In this document: piece after piece, positions 8,192-16,723 of the stretch
Layout of the letters: the number at the start of each line of letters is the position of its first letter
Numbering within the stretch: position 1 is the stretch's first letter
Assembly (NCBI RefSeq): GCF_005925325.1
Contig: NZ_SRMP01000007.1
Coordinates: forward strand, 124,001-188,000
Length of the DNA: 64,000 nt
Direction of reading: 5' to 3'
Source of the DNA: Pedobacter helvus
GTDB taxonomy: Bacteria; Bacteroidota; Bacteroidia; Sphingobacteriales; Sphingobacteriaceae
Position numbers and translations under genes: made by a program
Notes under the pieces: generated by a model
The model's input: only the letters and a program-made list of their open reading frames with translations
Database searches by the model: none
What the model was told of the DNA's origin: nothing

Positions 8192-8428
8192 TCAATAATT
8201 TCTATTGAGATAATTAACCTTATCCTCCTTGCCCTTATTTAGATAAACAAGAGTGCTGTCTGAAATTTTGTATGTAACCTTTTCATATTTCCGTTACTAT
8301 AAACCTTTAGCGTGTCATAATTATTTGTTCTAAAACCAGAAACGTAGCTTTCCAGCCAAATCATCTTTATGTAGTTCACAACCAAAGAAAAAGCTAATAA
8401 GCATGAGTAAGCAGATTTTGTATTTCAT
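8192..8428 (-). pseudogene. Frameshifted small lipoprotein gene
   Basis: Starting at the ATG at 8428 the frame reads MKYKICLLMLISFFFGCE, a lipoprotein signal with lipobox FFGC, then hits a stop after 32 codons. The next frame continues with IWLESYVSGFRTNNYD and TLKVYSNGNMKRLH, and the third frame finishes with YKISDSTLVYLNKGKED and NYLNRNY before a stop at 8192-8194. Three joined pieces give one plausible lipoprotein of about 75 residues, so at least two frameshifts are needed. Sequencing error cannot be excluded. No known family recognised. Confidence 0.55.
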
Positions 8429-8456
8429 AACGAATTTTCTATTTGGTACTGTTTTA

Positions 8457-8894
8457 TCACTTTTCATCTGCCTGATAAGTTAAAGGGATTATCTGGTTAA
8501 CTTTTGGAATGATCGATAATAAATATGGACTAACAATTGTAGCGATGAGTAAAAAATAAAAAAATGGTCGCATGAAATATTCCTTCGAAAATGGAAATAC
8601 AGCAGTCATCACTATAGAGGTGAATACGAAAAGTGAGCAATTTACTATTGATAACCGGAACAATGATCGAATAAAACCAAGTTTATTTATGATAAGAATT
8701 GCCACTATCCAAAAAATAAAGTAGAATAGTATCTTTACGGCAATAATTTCAGTTGCACTAGTTATTGCCCTATCAAAATCTGCAATCGAAATGTCGTACA
8801 TTTTTATCTCATAAATTTGTAAACAAAAAATCAATACAACATATTCGATTACGCATAAAACAATACCTAATCCAAGCACCTTTTGCAATACCAT
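8457..8894 (-). CDS. Hypothetical four-helix membrane protein
   Basis: A 145-residue protein with four hydrophobic segments: about 7-26 (LGLGIVLCVIEYVVLIFCL), 49-70 (AVKILFYFIFWIVAILII), 80-100 (IVNCSLFVFTSIVMTAVF) and 110-127 (FYFLLIATIVSPYLLSII). It has no catalytic motif. It is the first gene of a minus-strand cluster with the lipoprotein pseudogene and the chimeric membrane-anchored ORF, 28 bases upstream of the former. Such small membrane and lipoprotein clusters are common in Bacteroidota accessory DNA. Function not known. Confidence 0.6.
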   Translation of the reverse strand: MVLQKVLGLGIVLCVIEYVVLIFCLQIYEIKMYDISIADFDRAITSATEIIAVKILFYFIFWIVAILIINKLGFIRSLFRLSIVNCSLFVFTSIVMTAVFPFSKEYFMRPFFYFLLIATIVSPYLLSIIPKVNQIIPLTYQADEK

Positions 8895-9007
8895 TTCTTT
8901 CTAAGTATATGGTTCTAATTTATACTTTTAGTTCACAAGTTCAAAAAAACAATATATTCATAAGATTTTGCATCCGCTTTCTTTCTAGGCTTTGTGTCAT
9001 CCGTATC

Positions 9008-9041
9008 AAAAACAAAACGGGACTATTATAAAATAGTCCCG
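9008..9041 (-). terminator. Intrinsic terminator of the lipoprotein gene
   Basis: CGGGACTAT (9018-9026) and ATAGTCCCG (9033-9041) form a 9-base perfect stem with a 6-base loop. Read on the minus strand it is followed by TTTTGTTTTT. It lies 86 bases past the stop of the gene that ends at 9127. A second smaller hairpin (CGTCAG / CTGACG, 9099-9115) lies between. Confidence 0.85.
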
Positions 9042-9126
9042 CCAACTTAAAATATTTATTACTAAAGTTTATTTATAGCACAAAGCTCCAAGTTTGTACG
9101 TCAGCCCGCCTGACGCAAAACCCGTG

Positions 9127-9786
9127 TTATAGGGCGTTTTTCTTCGTCTGTAGGTTCTGTGCGTGACATTGAAATTCATAGTCAGCTACTCCATTTTTTA
9201 CAGTTAGTCTAAATTTTCCATAGTCAGGCTGAAAGTAAGGATATGCGTGACCCCACACAGTTACTTGTGTATGCTTGTCTTCAAAGCCATTAAGTTCAAC
9301 TTGGATTTCCCCAATCACATCTTCTAAAATATCAGTAAACCAAAATTCATTATTTCTCAAAATTGTCAAGACGAAAAAACTTGCAGAGTTCTCTTCCATT
9401 CCTGTCTCTGTGTCAAGAACATAACCTGTCAGTAGTAGTTTCCATTCGTTGTCGAATTTGTAAGTCGTTGATTTTTTGAATTTAATTTCTCCGCAGAATA
9501 GAGTATCACTTTCACAAGACTTTTCAATAAAGCCTTGCGCTTGATTTAACTGGTATTCTTTCTCTTTATCTGTCAAGTTTTGAACAGAACTTGTCAAGTT
9601 GCTTTTAAAGTCTCTTATTTTGGCAGTGTCGCAAAAAATGTCTTCGTCTTTTGTTTCCTTACTATCGTTAGGTTGAACCTCACTTATTGGATTGTACACA
9701 ACTTTATTGTCCGTTGTTTTTGTCTGTCCGCAACCTAAGAAAGTTGTCGAAATAATAAAAGTCAATATATATGTTAATTGCTTCAC
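9127..9786 (-). CDS. Hypothetical lipoprotein
   Basis: A 219-residue protein with an N-terminal lipoprotein signal (MKQLTYILTFIISTTFLGCG, lipobox FLGC with Cys19), then a low-complexity acidic linker (residues 30-50) and a globular domain with alternating strands (W-K-L-L-L-T-G-Y-V-L and F-R-L-T-V-K). Cysteines near positions 52, 90 and 97 could form disulfides. No family recognised. It stands alone with its own terminator downstream. Being bounded by an integrase remnant and a relaxase remnant, it is probably cargo of the former element, but that is inference. Confidence 0.7.
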   Translation of the reverse strand: MKQLTYILTFIISTTFLGCGQTKTTDNKVVYNPISEVQPNDSKETKDEDIFCDTAKIRDFKSNLTSSVQNLTDKEKEYQLNQAQGFIEKSCESDTLFCGEIKFKKSTTYKFDNEWKLLLTGYVLDTETGMEENSASFFVLTILRNNEFWFTDILEDVIGEIQVELNGFEDKHTQVTVWGHAYPYFQPDYGKFRLTVKNGVADYEFQCHAQNLQTKKNAL

Positions 9787-9919
9787 GGTCGTCTTTTTAA
9801 AATGCTCTATAACTTGTATATATGCATAATAAAACTACATAAAAAGTGTACAACTTGTTCGCTTGATGTGGTAATTATCTGTTTTGTAATTGATAAAAAT
9901 TATCGTCTTAATCCTTGAT

Positions 9920-10530
9920 CTATAGATGTTTTTTTCTATTACGTTTCTTGTCTTTATCAGGTTCTTGCTGTTCTGATTGTAAAGTCGGTGCTAAAATCAG
10001 TTCAAAGATATTTGAGTGGTCAGATTTCGATACCATATCATTAAGGTTCTGGAACTCACCATTTGTAATTTCATTGGCCAAATTATTTTCATATAGCTTA
10101 CCCTTCCGTTGATTTTCCAAAACTTTATTAAGAACGTCTAATTACATTCTCTGTTTCAGAATTCCATTCTTTTGAATATCCCATAGGCCATTCTATCCTT
10201 TAGATGCCTATCGAAATCAAATGTCCTATCAAACAAATCTTCGCCACACTGTTTGAAAACAACACGATTGAACTGTCCGAGCTTTTTTGAATGTTGCTCG
10301 TTTTTGCCCCTAGAATTGTTCATCGGACTAAGCTTGATAGTGTTGGTCACATCCTTTCTACTAACTATGATCTGCACGTGCAACTGGTTTCCGTCCTTCA
10401 GCTCGCCCCGTTTTTTCTCTCCATTGATCACTTTCTTATCCTTATAACCATAGTAGCGATGGTTTTCAAACAAATCCACTGCTGTTGATTGCGATGTCGG
10501 AAAAGTACAGATCGTATCCAGGTAAATCAA
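9920..10530 (-). pseudogene. Decayed relaxase / mobilisation protein (DUF5712-like)
   Basis: The minus strand reads ENHRYYGYKDKKV, then GNQLHVQIIVSRKD, KLSPMNNSRGKN and LGQFNRVVFKQCGEDLFD, a pattern I associate with DUF5712-type relaxases of Bacteroidota conjugative elements (the H-x-Q-I-I-V-S-R-K part includes the metal-binding His region). The usual N-terminal 150 residues are missing before about 10,465. Near 10,165 the frame shifts (IQKNGILKQRM), a stop follows, and the C-terminal tail resumes as LENQRKGKLYENN to the end at 9920. One deletion, one frameshift and one stop make it a pseudogene. It shows that this segment once belonged to a mobilisable or conjugative element. Confidence 0.75.
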
Positions 10531-10710
10531 TAGCTATCGACAAATTTAAACCGACGTAGCAAGAACGGAGGACCGACGGTAGACGGACGGTAGACCAGCG
10601 CACACTAAACGACAAAAGCGACATTCACCTATAAATTGTTTCTTAACGACTTTTTGTAAAATATCAATTCAATTCTGAAGAAAGGCGCTAAACATAACAA
10701 TCTAAAATAA

Positions 10711-11256
10711 CTATTTCAGTTTACTCACCGCTACATCATCTATCAAAAGCTTATCCGCTGCATTAAAGCAAATGGTAAGCTGATAACTGTCTGTATCAAT
10801 AATATCGAAATCTAAAGTAAACTCTTTCCATTCCTTATTTTCAAATTTGCCTACCATTGGCGTGCCAGCAATATTTGTACTGCTATTCTTTCCAGCAGCA
10901 TTAGTATCTTTTTTATGCAGGGCGATGAAACGAATATCACCACTACCCTTTAAGAAAAGTTTTACTTGGTGTTTACCTGCTTCCAAATTAAAAGGTGCTG
11001 TGAAAAACCGACGATTGTCAAATTCCTTTTGTGGTGTAAAATTAACTTGAATAGCTGATTTACCAGAATGTGCATCTGGAGATTGAGAGAACAATCCTTC
11101 TCGTTCTATCGTATGAAATGTGCTCCATTGCTTTGGCAATTGTTTACCTGATGTCCAGATTTCCATATCGCCGTTGGCTACAATTGGTACTGTTTGTGCC
11201 GAAGCACTGCCGTAAGCTATCATTGCAAAGGCGGCTAAAATTAATTTCTTTTTCAT
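10711..11256 (-). CDS. Secreted carbohydrate-binding-like protein
   Basis: A 181-residue protein with a classical signal peptide (MKKKLILAAFAMIAYGSASA, cut before Q21) and a single jelly-roll-like domain: VANGDMEIW at the start, HSGKSAIQV, EAGKHQVKLFLKGSGD and LLIDDVAVSKL at the end. This order is typical of CBM4/9-type and related domains that bind glycans. No catalytic residues are evident. It is the last gene of the first polysaccharide locus, 109 bases after the GH53 gene, whose own C-terminus has a similar fold. Role as a surface or periplasmic glycan binder is inferred; ligand unknown. Confidence 0.7.
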   Translation of the reverse strand: MKKKLILAAFAMIAYGSASAQTVPIVANGDMEIWTSGKQLPKQWSTFHTIEREGLFSQSPDAHSGKSAIQVNFTPQKEFDNRRFFTAPFNLEAGKHQVKLFLKGSGDIRFIALHKKDTNAAGKNSSTNIAGTPMVGKFENKEWKEFTLDFDIIDTDSYQLTICFNAADKLLIDDVAVSKLK

Positions 11257-11265
11257 TGTTAATTA

Positions 11266-11297
11266 TTCATTAGTTCACCAGCTCATTGGTTCATTTT
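11266..11297. repeat. Degenerate 8-bp tandem repeat
   Basis: Four imperfect 8-base units in a row: TTCATTAG, TTCACCAG, CTCATTGG, TTCATTTT. They fill the gap between the GH53 gene and the carbohydrate-binding gene. Confidence 0.6.
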
Positions 11298-11365
11298 ACG
11301 ATCACCCACGCAAACGGTCAGCTGTTTAACTTATTTGATTATTGTTAATTGATTATTCTATCCAA

Positions 11366-12892
11366 CTACTGTTTAAAAAACTGGAAGTTATCTACGCTAC
11401 TATATATATTATTACCTCTGGTGTACATTCCAATTACACATTGTCCGTTGGTGACATTAATGTTTTGAATGCTAAGTTTCGTCCACGTAGAACCCGGTGT
11501 GATATCGACCTTAACTTGTGCACTGCCAAAATCACGAGCAAAAAGATAATTCTCAATTAACCCTGTACCGCTTCTAACCCAAGCTTGCAATGTGTAGTTA
11601 CCATTGGTAAGACCAGTAATAGTCTGGTTAGTTTCTACGTTGAACCCACTGCTTTTATAATGTGTTAATCGGTAGGCACCTGTATGAGGATTGGCTTCTA
11701 AATAATTTGCATCTGGGTTGCTACCCGCGGTTTGCCATTGTGCAGGCGAAGTTGCTGCACTTTCATCTACTTCAAAGCCTGGATTTTTCACTAGAGAGAA
11801 ACCATCTAAGCCAACTGTGGGACTTTTAGTAGTGGCATCGAAAGTACTTTTATTAATTCCAGGACGATGGTAATATTGAGGTTCCCAATAATAAACGCCC
11901 AAACCTTTGTTATTTGGCAACGCATGTACACCATCCAACAACCTAAAAATCATTTCTCTGGTTCGCTTAGGATCATTTTGATAATACCCGCACTCAACTA
12001 CCATAACTTCTTTATTGTAAGTAGCTATTAAAGCTTCTAAATTATCTAAGCTGTCTTCTATATTTTGATCATAGGTTTCTAATATTGGATATACCGAAAT
12101 ACCTATCATATCAAAAGTGGCTCCATTAGCAATTAAACCATTCAAGACAGCTTCGCACTTGGCATTATTATCTCCATCAGAAAACTGCACCATCACTTTA
12201 ATGGCACTATCTACTGCTTTAATAGCATCGTATCCGGCTTTGTGTAGTGCCGCATAATTAGCCATGTTTCCAGCAATTCTTATATCGCCCATTGGCCAAA
12301 GCATCCCGTAATCTGTCTCATTACCTACTTGCACAAACTTAGGAGTGATACCAACTGCTTTCAGCGCATTTAAACAATCTGTTGTGTGAGCAGCTAACGC
12401 AGTTTTCATTTGCGTTAAATTGTAGCTAGTCCAAGCAGCTGGAATATTTTGCTGTTTAAAGTCGGCCCAACTATCACTGTAATGAAAAGATAACGCTATT
12501 GAATGTCCATTAGCTTTTGCTCTTACCGCCTTTGCTACCACATCAGCGATACCACTATAGTAAGATGGCCCGGCTGGATTAACCCAAACCCGCAACCTAA
12601 TGCTATTTAAACCACGCTCTTTCATCAACAGGAATAAATCTTGCTGATCGGTAGTGTTGAAGAAAAATCGGTTCGAATTCTCCATCCAAGTCACATGACT
12701 GATATCTGCGCCTTTTAGAAACTCAAAACTATTGACGGTACGAACAGCCACGGCCTGCTGTAAATTAGCTTTTAGCAGTTCTTTTTCGGGCAAGATCGCT
12801 TCTTCGGCTGCTTTCTTTTTACAAGAAATTAAGCCAGTCCCCAGAAAAGCTAGGGCAATAAAAGTCCTGATGATGTTGTTTTTACAAATCAT
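11366..12892 (-). CDS. GH53 endo-beta-1,4-galactanase lipoprotein with C-terminal binding domain
   Basis: A 508-residue lipoprotein (lipobox in GLISCKKK, Cys near 24). The GH53 TIM barrel spans about 60-360: it opens with KGADISHVTWMEN, has the acid/base glutamate in QVGNETDYG (Glu192) and the nucleophile in VVECGYYQ (Glu300), and the characteristic RLRVWVNP. GH53 enzymes cleave beta-1,4-galactan chains such as those of pectic arabinogalactan I. Residues about 385-508 form a jelly-roll binding domain (NPGFEVDES, then SSVDNFQFF). It follows the esterase gene by 27 bases in a long operon under one SusC/SusD pair. Lipid anchoring suggests cell-surface or periplasmic action. Family assignment is secure; exact linkage is family knowledge. 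Confidence 0.92.
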   Translation of the reverse strand: MICKNNIIRTFIALAFLGTGLISCKKKAAEEAILPEKELLKANLQQAVAVRTVNSFEFLKGADISHVTWMENSNRFFFNTTDQQDLFLLMKERGLNSIRLRVWVNPAGPSYYSGIADVVAKAVRAKANGHSIALSFHYSDSWADFKQQNIPAAWTSYNLTQMKTALAAHTTDCLNALKAVGITPKFVQVGNETDYGMLWPMGDIRIAGNMANYAALHKAGYDAIKAVDSAIKVMVQFSDGDNNAKCEAVLNGLIANGATFDMIGISVYPILETYDQNIEDSLDNLEALIATYNKEVMVVECGYYQNDPKRTREMIFRLLDGVHALPNNKGLGVYYWEPQYYHRPGINKSTFDATTKSPTVGLDGFSLVKNPGFEVDESAATSPAQWQTAGSNPDANYLEANPHTGAYRLTHYKSSGFNVETNQTITGLTNGNYTLQAWVRSGTGLIENYLFARDFGSAQVKVDITPGSTWTKLSIQNINVTNGQCVIGMYTRGNNIYSSVDNFQFFKQ

Positions 12893-12919
12893 GTGAATGG
12901 TTCCTTTCTTTTTTTTGAT

Positions 12920-14854
12920 TTACCAGTTATCGGATCTAAAAGGCGCTACCGGCAGGCCGTTTAGGTTATATAAGTTACTTCCTTCGGGGTTGTTGGCCCA
13001 AGCATAACGCACCGCCACGGGCTGCGCTACCTTGTCGCTCCATACTTCTACCTTTCCATTTTTAATGACTGCCTTGGCCCAATAGAATTTTTTATCAGCA
13101 CCTGCTATGGCAAACTGTTTGAGTTCTCCATTTTTAGCCTGCAAACCTTTATTTAAATTTTTAAAAGAGACAATGATTTTGTTACCATCTGTACTCATTT
13201 TATCGTATTGCGTGATCGGATCTTCATCATTTTTATCTCCATAAGCCACTTTAAAAGCGCTTAATGCCAATCTATACCCAACATCTTTTTTATTTAAAGG
13301 ATGAATATCATTAGTTTCGCCAACATCAATTGCCAATGCCAAACCTGCGTTTGGAACGGTATTAGCCACAAATTGCTGCGCTTCTCTTAACCTTGGCCAA
13401 CCACCATCCTCCGGTTCTGCTGAAGGAGCCATATAATTAGCCAATTGCACAATAAGGAAAGGAAAATCGCCCTGCCCCCAAAGCGTACGCCAATCTTTAA
13501 TCATGGCTGGCAACAATGTTTTATACTCTTCTGGCTTTCCTGTATTGGCCTCGCCCTGATACCAAGCTGCGCCTTTAATGGTGTAATTTGCAATAGGCTG
13601 TAACTTGCTGTAATATTGGATACCCGGCATATAATCTAACCGAATAAAAGTATTTACTGGCATCGCTGGCATTGCATGACCAACCTTATACAACCAATCC
13701 CCTGTTAAGTCGATTTGTTTATCGTCATTAACTAGACGGTATTGTTTACCCGCAATAATACCACCTTTACCCTCTTTATCTACTACTCGAACTACAATAG
13801 TGTTCTCGCCAACTTTTAATAAGCCTGTTGGAATTTCGTAACGACGAGCTAGATACCTATTGTTTTTAGTGCCAATGAATTTGCCGTTTACATAGGTCGA
13901 ATCGATATCATCAATTAAACCGAGCTCTAAAAAAACTGGCTTCTCAAGCATATCGGCTGGCACATTTACTTGTTTACGCAACCAAACTACCCCATCCACT
14001 TGCAAACCTTGATCTTCCCAAACGCCGGGTACTTTTAAGGTTTTCCAATCAGAAACGTCAATATCCGATTTTGACCAAATTGGATTTCTGCCTCTTAAAC
14101 CCTTATCGCTCTTGTTCATTTCGGCAAACCAGTCATCGTTAGTTTTCTTATCCTTTGCCAAAACACTTTTTGTGTAAGCTTCATCTTTGTACGGAGTCGC
14201 TTTTTTCAGGTAATGCGGATAGCTTTGCAACGCTTCGTCGCTCATCCAAGCTTCGGCAGGCGAACCCGCAAAACTAGAATGAATAATGCCAATGGGCACT
14301 TTATATTTTTGATAGAGATTTAAGGCGAAGAAATAACCCACCGCACTAAAACCCAACACATTTTGAGGATTGGCACTTTTCCAGCTTCCATCCAATACGT
14401 CTTTACGGACGACATAACTAGATGAACTTTTAACCGAGAACTCTCTAATCTGGTTGTTAGTTGAATTAGCTACTTCTTCATTATACAGCTCTTTAGATTT
14501 AGATAACAAAAATTCCATGTTCGATTGGCCAGAGCATAACCAAACATCACCTAGAAGGATATCTTTTAGAACGATATTATTTTTGCCAGAAATGGTCATT
14601 TGATAAGGACCACCAGCTTTCATTGGTGCCAACGTAGCTTCCCATCTTTGATTTTCGGCACAAGTAGTTTTTAATGTTTGTCCATTAAAATCAATATGAA
14701 TTTCCTCTCCTGGCAATGCCCAGCCCCAAAGCTTCACTTTTTGATCTCGTTGTAAAATCATGCCATTGCTAATGAGCTTTGGCAAAGTCACTTCAGCTTT
14801 TACTGAAATAACAAGTGCATTAAGAAGAAATAATAACCAAATTTTTGTCTTCAT
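12920..14854 (-). CDS. Sialate O-acetylesterase-type carbohydrate esterase
   Basis: A 644-residue secreted SGNH esterase. After a signal peptide (to about A20) comes a beta-sandwich start (ISNGMILQRDQKV), then the catalytic serine in CSGQSNMEF (Ser111), a GAAWYQGEAN block, and the acid-base pair in NDIHPLNK (Asp516, His518). Between about 270 and 390 it carries an inserted GH2-like sugar-binding sandwich (WLRKQVNVPA, YVNGKFIG, RVVDKEGKGG), a layout seen in CE20-type acetylxylan and acetyl-xyloglucan esterases. It would remove acetyl groups from glycans so that the lyase and hydrolases of the operon can act. One base separates it from the lyase gene. The true substrate is unknown; sialic acid is unlikely in this setting. 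Confidence 0.88.
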   Translation of the reverse strand: MKTKIWLLFLLNALVISVKAEVTLPKLISNGMILQRDQKVKLWGWALPGEEIHIDFNGQTLKTTCAENQRWEATLAPMKAGGPYQMTISGKNNIVLKDILLGDVWLCSGQSNMEFLLSKSKELYNEEVANSTNNQIREFSVKSSSSYVVRKDVLDGSWKSANPQNVLGFSAVGYFFALNLYQKYKVPIGIIHSSFAGSPAEAWMSDEALQSYPHYLKKATPYKDEAYTKSVLAKDKKTNDDWFAEMNKSDKGLRGRNPIWSKSDIDVSDWKTLKVPGVWEDQGLQVDGVVWLRKQVNVPADMLEKPVFLELGLIDDIDSTYVNGKFIGTKNNRYLARRYEIPTGLLKVGENTIVVRVVDKEGKGGIIAGKQYRLVNDDKQIDLTGDWLYKVGHAMPAMPVNTFIRLDYMPGIQYYSKLQPIANYTIKGAAWYQGEANTGKPEEYKTLLPAMIKDWRTLWGQGDFPFLIVQLANYMAPSAEPEDGGWPRLREAQQFVANTVPNAGLALAIDVGETNDIHPLNKKDVGYRLALSAFKVAYGDKNDEDPITQYDKMSTDGNKIIVSFKNLNKGLQAKNGELKQFAIAGADKKFYWAKAVIKNGKVEVWSDKVAQPVAVRYAWANNPEGSNLYNLNGLPVAPFRSDNW

Positions 14855-14855
14855 T

Positions 14856-16709
14856 TTACCAATTTGATAGTGGTTTTAACTTCGTTTGATCTACTACTTT
14901 TCCATCGGTAACAAATACCACATTGAAGGCTTTCTTGCTATTTGCAGGCAATTTCAGTTCAAAGCCCAGCAAAGTAGTTCCAGGGTTTGGTGCATCATAA
15001 CTCTGTGGGGGATCTGTGCTCCAAGTTTGCAGCTTCACATCTTCCAAACCTGCTACATAAAATTTCAATTGTTTGCCTTTGCTAGTTAAAGTAGCTTCAT
15101 TAGTTTTTATATTTTCCACTTTAGCTGGTGTCAACATGGCCCATCGCACTACTACTGCTTCATTGCCCACTACAATTTCATCCCTTACTGTTACATATGT
15201 TTTATCGATAATGGCAATGCCTCGTTGTGCTTTCTGCAAATCAGGCTGAAAAACAGGAGAAAGATCAAAAACTGCTCTTGTATTGGCAACATCTTCAGAT
15301 TTGGAAATTAATTTGGCATTTCCTACCATTTCATGAAGTTTTCCGTTAACCGTTAAAGTATTGTGCGAATGGTTGTTTAGGCGAAACACTTGCCAACGTT
15401 GCGATTTTTGGCTCATATCCCAAATATTTAAACCTGCAGACTCCAAAGAGTTATATTGCTGCATACCCAATTCAGAAGCCCATCTCACGCCATGCATATC
15501 GAGTACAAAAGAGCCAGCATCCATATGGGCATGCCCAACCGAAGCCGTACCACCTTTAAAGCCCACATAAATATCTCTATTATTCTCCCAACCACTTCTA
15601 AGTACCGCTATTTCATTTTCGGCCTTGCCAAACCATAGGTTAGTTTTTTGTGCAACCATTTCGCTTAGCTTCACTCCTTTTCCCCAAACCATGGCCGCAG
15701 GCAGTAAACGGTTAGTTTTTACATTGTATTTCGAAGTTTTTAGGTATTCTTTCTCGATAAACAACAGCGAATTATCCTTTAGTTTGTCAGCAAACCAGAA
15801 CATAGCAGGCTGTAATCCTTCGTTACCACCTGCATCGCCATAGTTAAAAGGCGTACCCGAAGTGCCAATTAAATTCTGATAAAATGATGCGGTCTGTAAA
15901 AAACCAGGTTGATTGGCCAAACCGAAATCAGTACCAAATATTTTCTCCAAAGCACTAATGAAAAATAGATTGAAAGAAGTACCATACGCCCAATAGCTGT
16001 AACCTTCCATATAATTTCCTTCGGGACCATAAGCAGCCATTGGCAATTTGATACTTTGGATGGCTTTCTCGATAATTTGTTTTGAGATTTCTGGTTGTTT
16101 CTCAAAAACCGCCAAAGCCCCGAAAGCAATTCCCGTATTGCACACTTGGTTCCAATTATTTTTACCTCGCTGCCAACCGTTGTGTTTTGGATTTAAAGCG
16201 GGCGTCAATCCTTTTTCGATAATGGCTTTGCTAATGATGTCTTTCGATCCTTGCGATAATTTTGGATGTAACCAATCGTAACCAATAGCTACTGCCAATG
16301 TCATTTCAGCTACATCTAGAAAATGATCTGGGTTCCAATCTTCAAATTTTGATACAGCTAGTAATTCTTCTTCACACTTTTTAAAATATTCTTCCTTTCC
16401 AGTCATCCGCCATGCGTAAGAGAGAAAAAACACTCGCCTCAAAGCCTCTCTAGAAGTCTGCAACAAACGCCTGCCTATCATTTTCCTTTCGATAGCTGGC
16501 AATTGGGCAATGGCGTTACACTCCTGGATAATGGCATAATTCACATCAGCCCAAGCTTTATCGCCTTTGATTTCGCTTTTGATTCGACTTTCTTCCTCAG
16601 CCAACAACAACAAGCGTGGATGTTCCTTTATCTTAGAAACATCTATTTTCTGCTGCGCAAAAGCGAAATTAGCGGTAAACAATGCAACAATTAGTGTTAA
16701 AAATTTCAT
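14856..16709 (-). CDS. Heparinase II/III-family polysaccharide lyase
   Basis: A 617-residue secreted protein with signal peptide (MKFLTLIVALFTANFAFAQ). The N-terminal alpha/alpha toroid (about 40-330) includes NNWNQVCNTG and GNYMEGYSYW (Tyr237), and the C-terminal beta-sandwich carries HAHMDAGSFV (His393, His395) and SELGMQQY. These are heparinase II/III-type landmarks; such lyases cleave uronic-acid linkages by beta-elimination and leave an unsaturated sugar at the new end. The GH88 gene directly upstream (14 bases) would process that product. Family members act on heparin, alginate, hyaluronan or bacterial exopolysaccharides, so the substrate cannot be read off. GH53 and the esterase in the operon argue against a glycosaminoglycan. 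Confidence 0.87.
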   Translation of the reverse strand: MKFLTLIVALFTANFAFAQQKIDVSKIKEHPRLLLLAEEESRIKSEIKGDKAWADVNYAIIQECNAIAQLPAIERKMIGRRLLQTSREALRRVFFLSYAWRMTGKEEYFKKCEEELLAVSKFEDWNPDHFLDVAEMTLAVAIGYDWLHPKLSQGSKDIISKAIIEKGLTPALNPKHNGWQRGKNNWNQVCNTGIAFGALAVFEKQPEISKQIIEKAIQSIKLPMAAYGPEGNYMEGYSYWAYGTSFNLFFISALEKIFGTDFGLANQPGFLQTASFYQNLIGTSGTPFNYGDAGGNEGLQPAMFWFADKLKDNSLLFIEKEYLKTSKYNVKTNRLLPAAMVWGKGVKLSEMVAQKTNLWFGKAENEIAVLRSGWENNRDIYVGFKGGTASVGHAHMDAGSFVLDMHGVRWASELGMQQYNSLESAGLNIWDMSQKSQRWQVFRLNNHSHNTLTVNGKLHEMVGNAKLISKSEDVANTRAVFDLSPVFQPDLQKAQRGIAIIDKTYVTVRDEIVVGNEAVVVRWAMLTPAKVENIKTNEATLTSKGKQLKFYVAGLEDVKLQTWSTDPPQSYDAPNPGTTLLGFELKLPANSKKAFNVVFVTDGKVVDQTKLKPLSNW

Positions 16710-16723
16710 TCTCTATTTAGCTT

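Noticed and set aside
10540..10600. Short repeat ACGGTAGAC twice near 10577-10592 as a CRISPR or att signal
   Set aside because: Only two 9-base copies without regular spacing or spacers; no CRISPR structure is visible anywhere in the window.
12920..14854. Sialic acid metabolism suggested by the esterase family name
   Set aside because: No sialidase, sialic acid lyase or transporter is nearby; the operon context is a uronic acid and galactan degrading locus.
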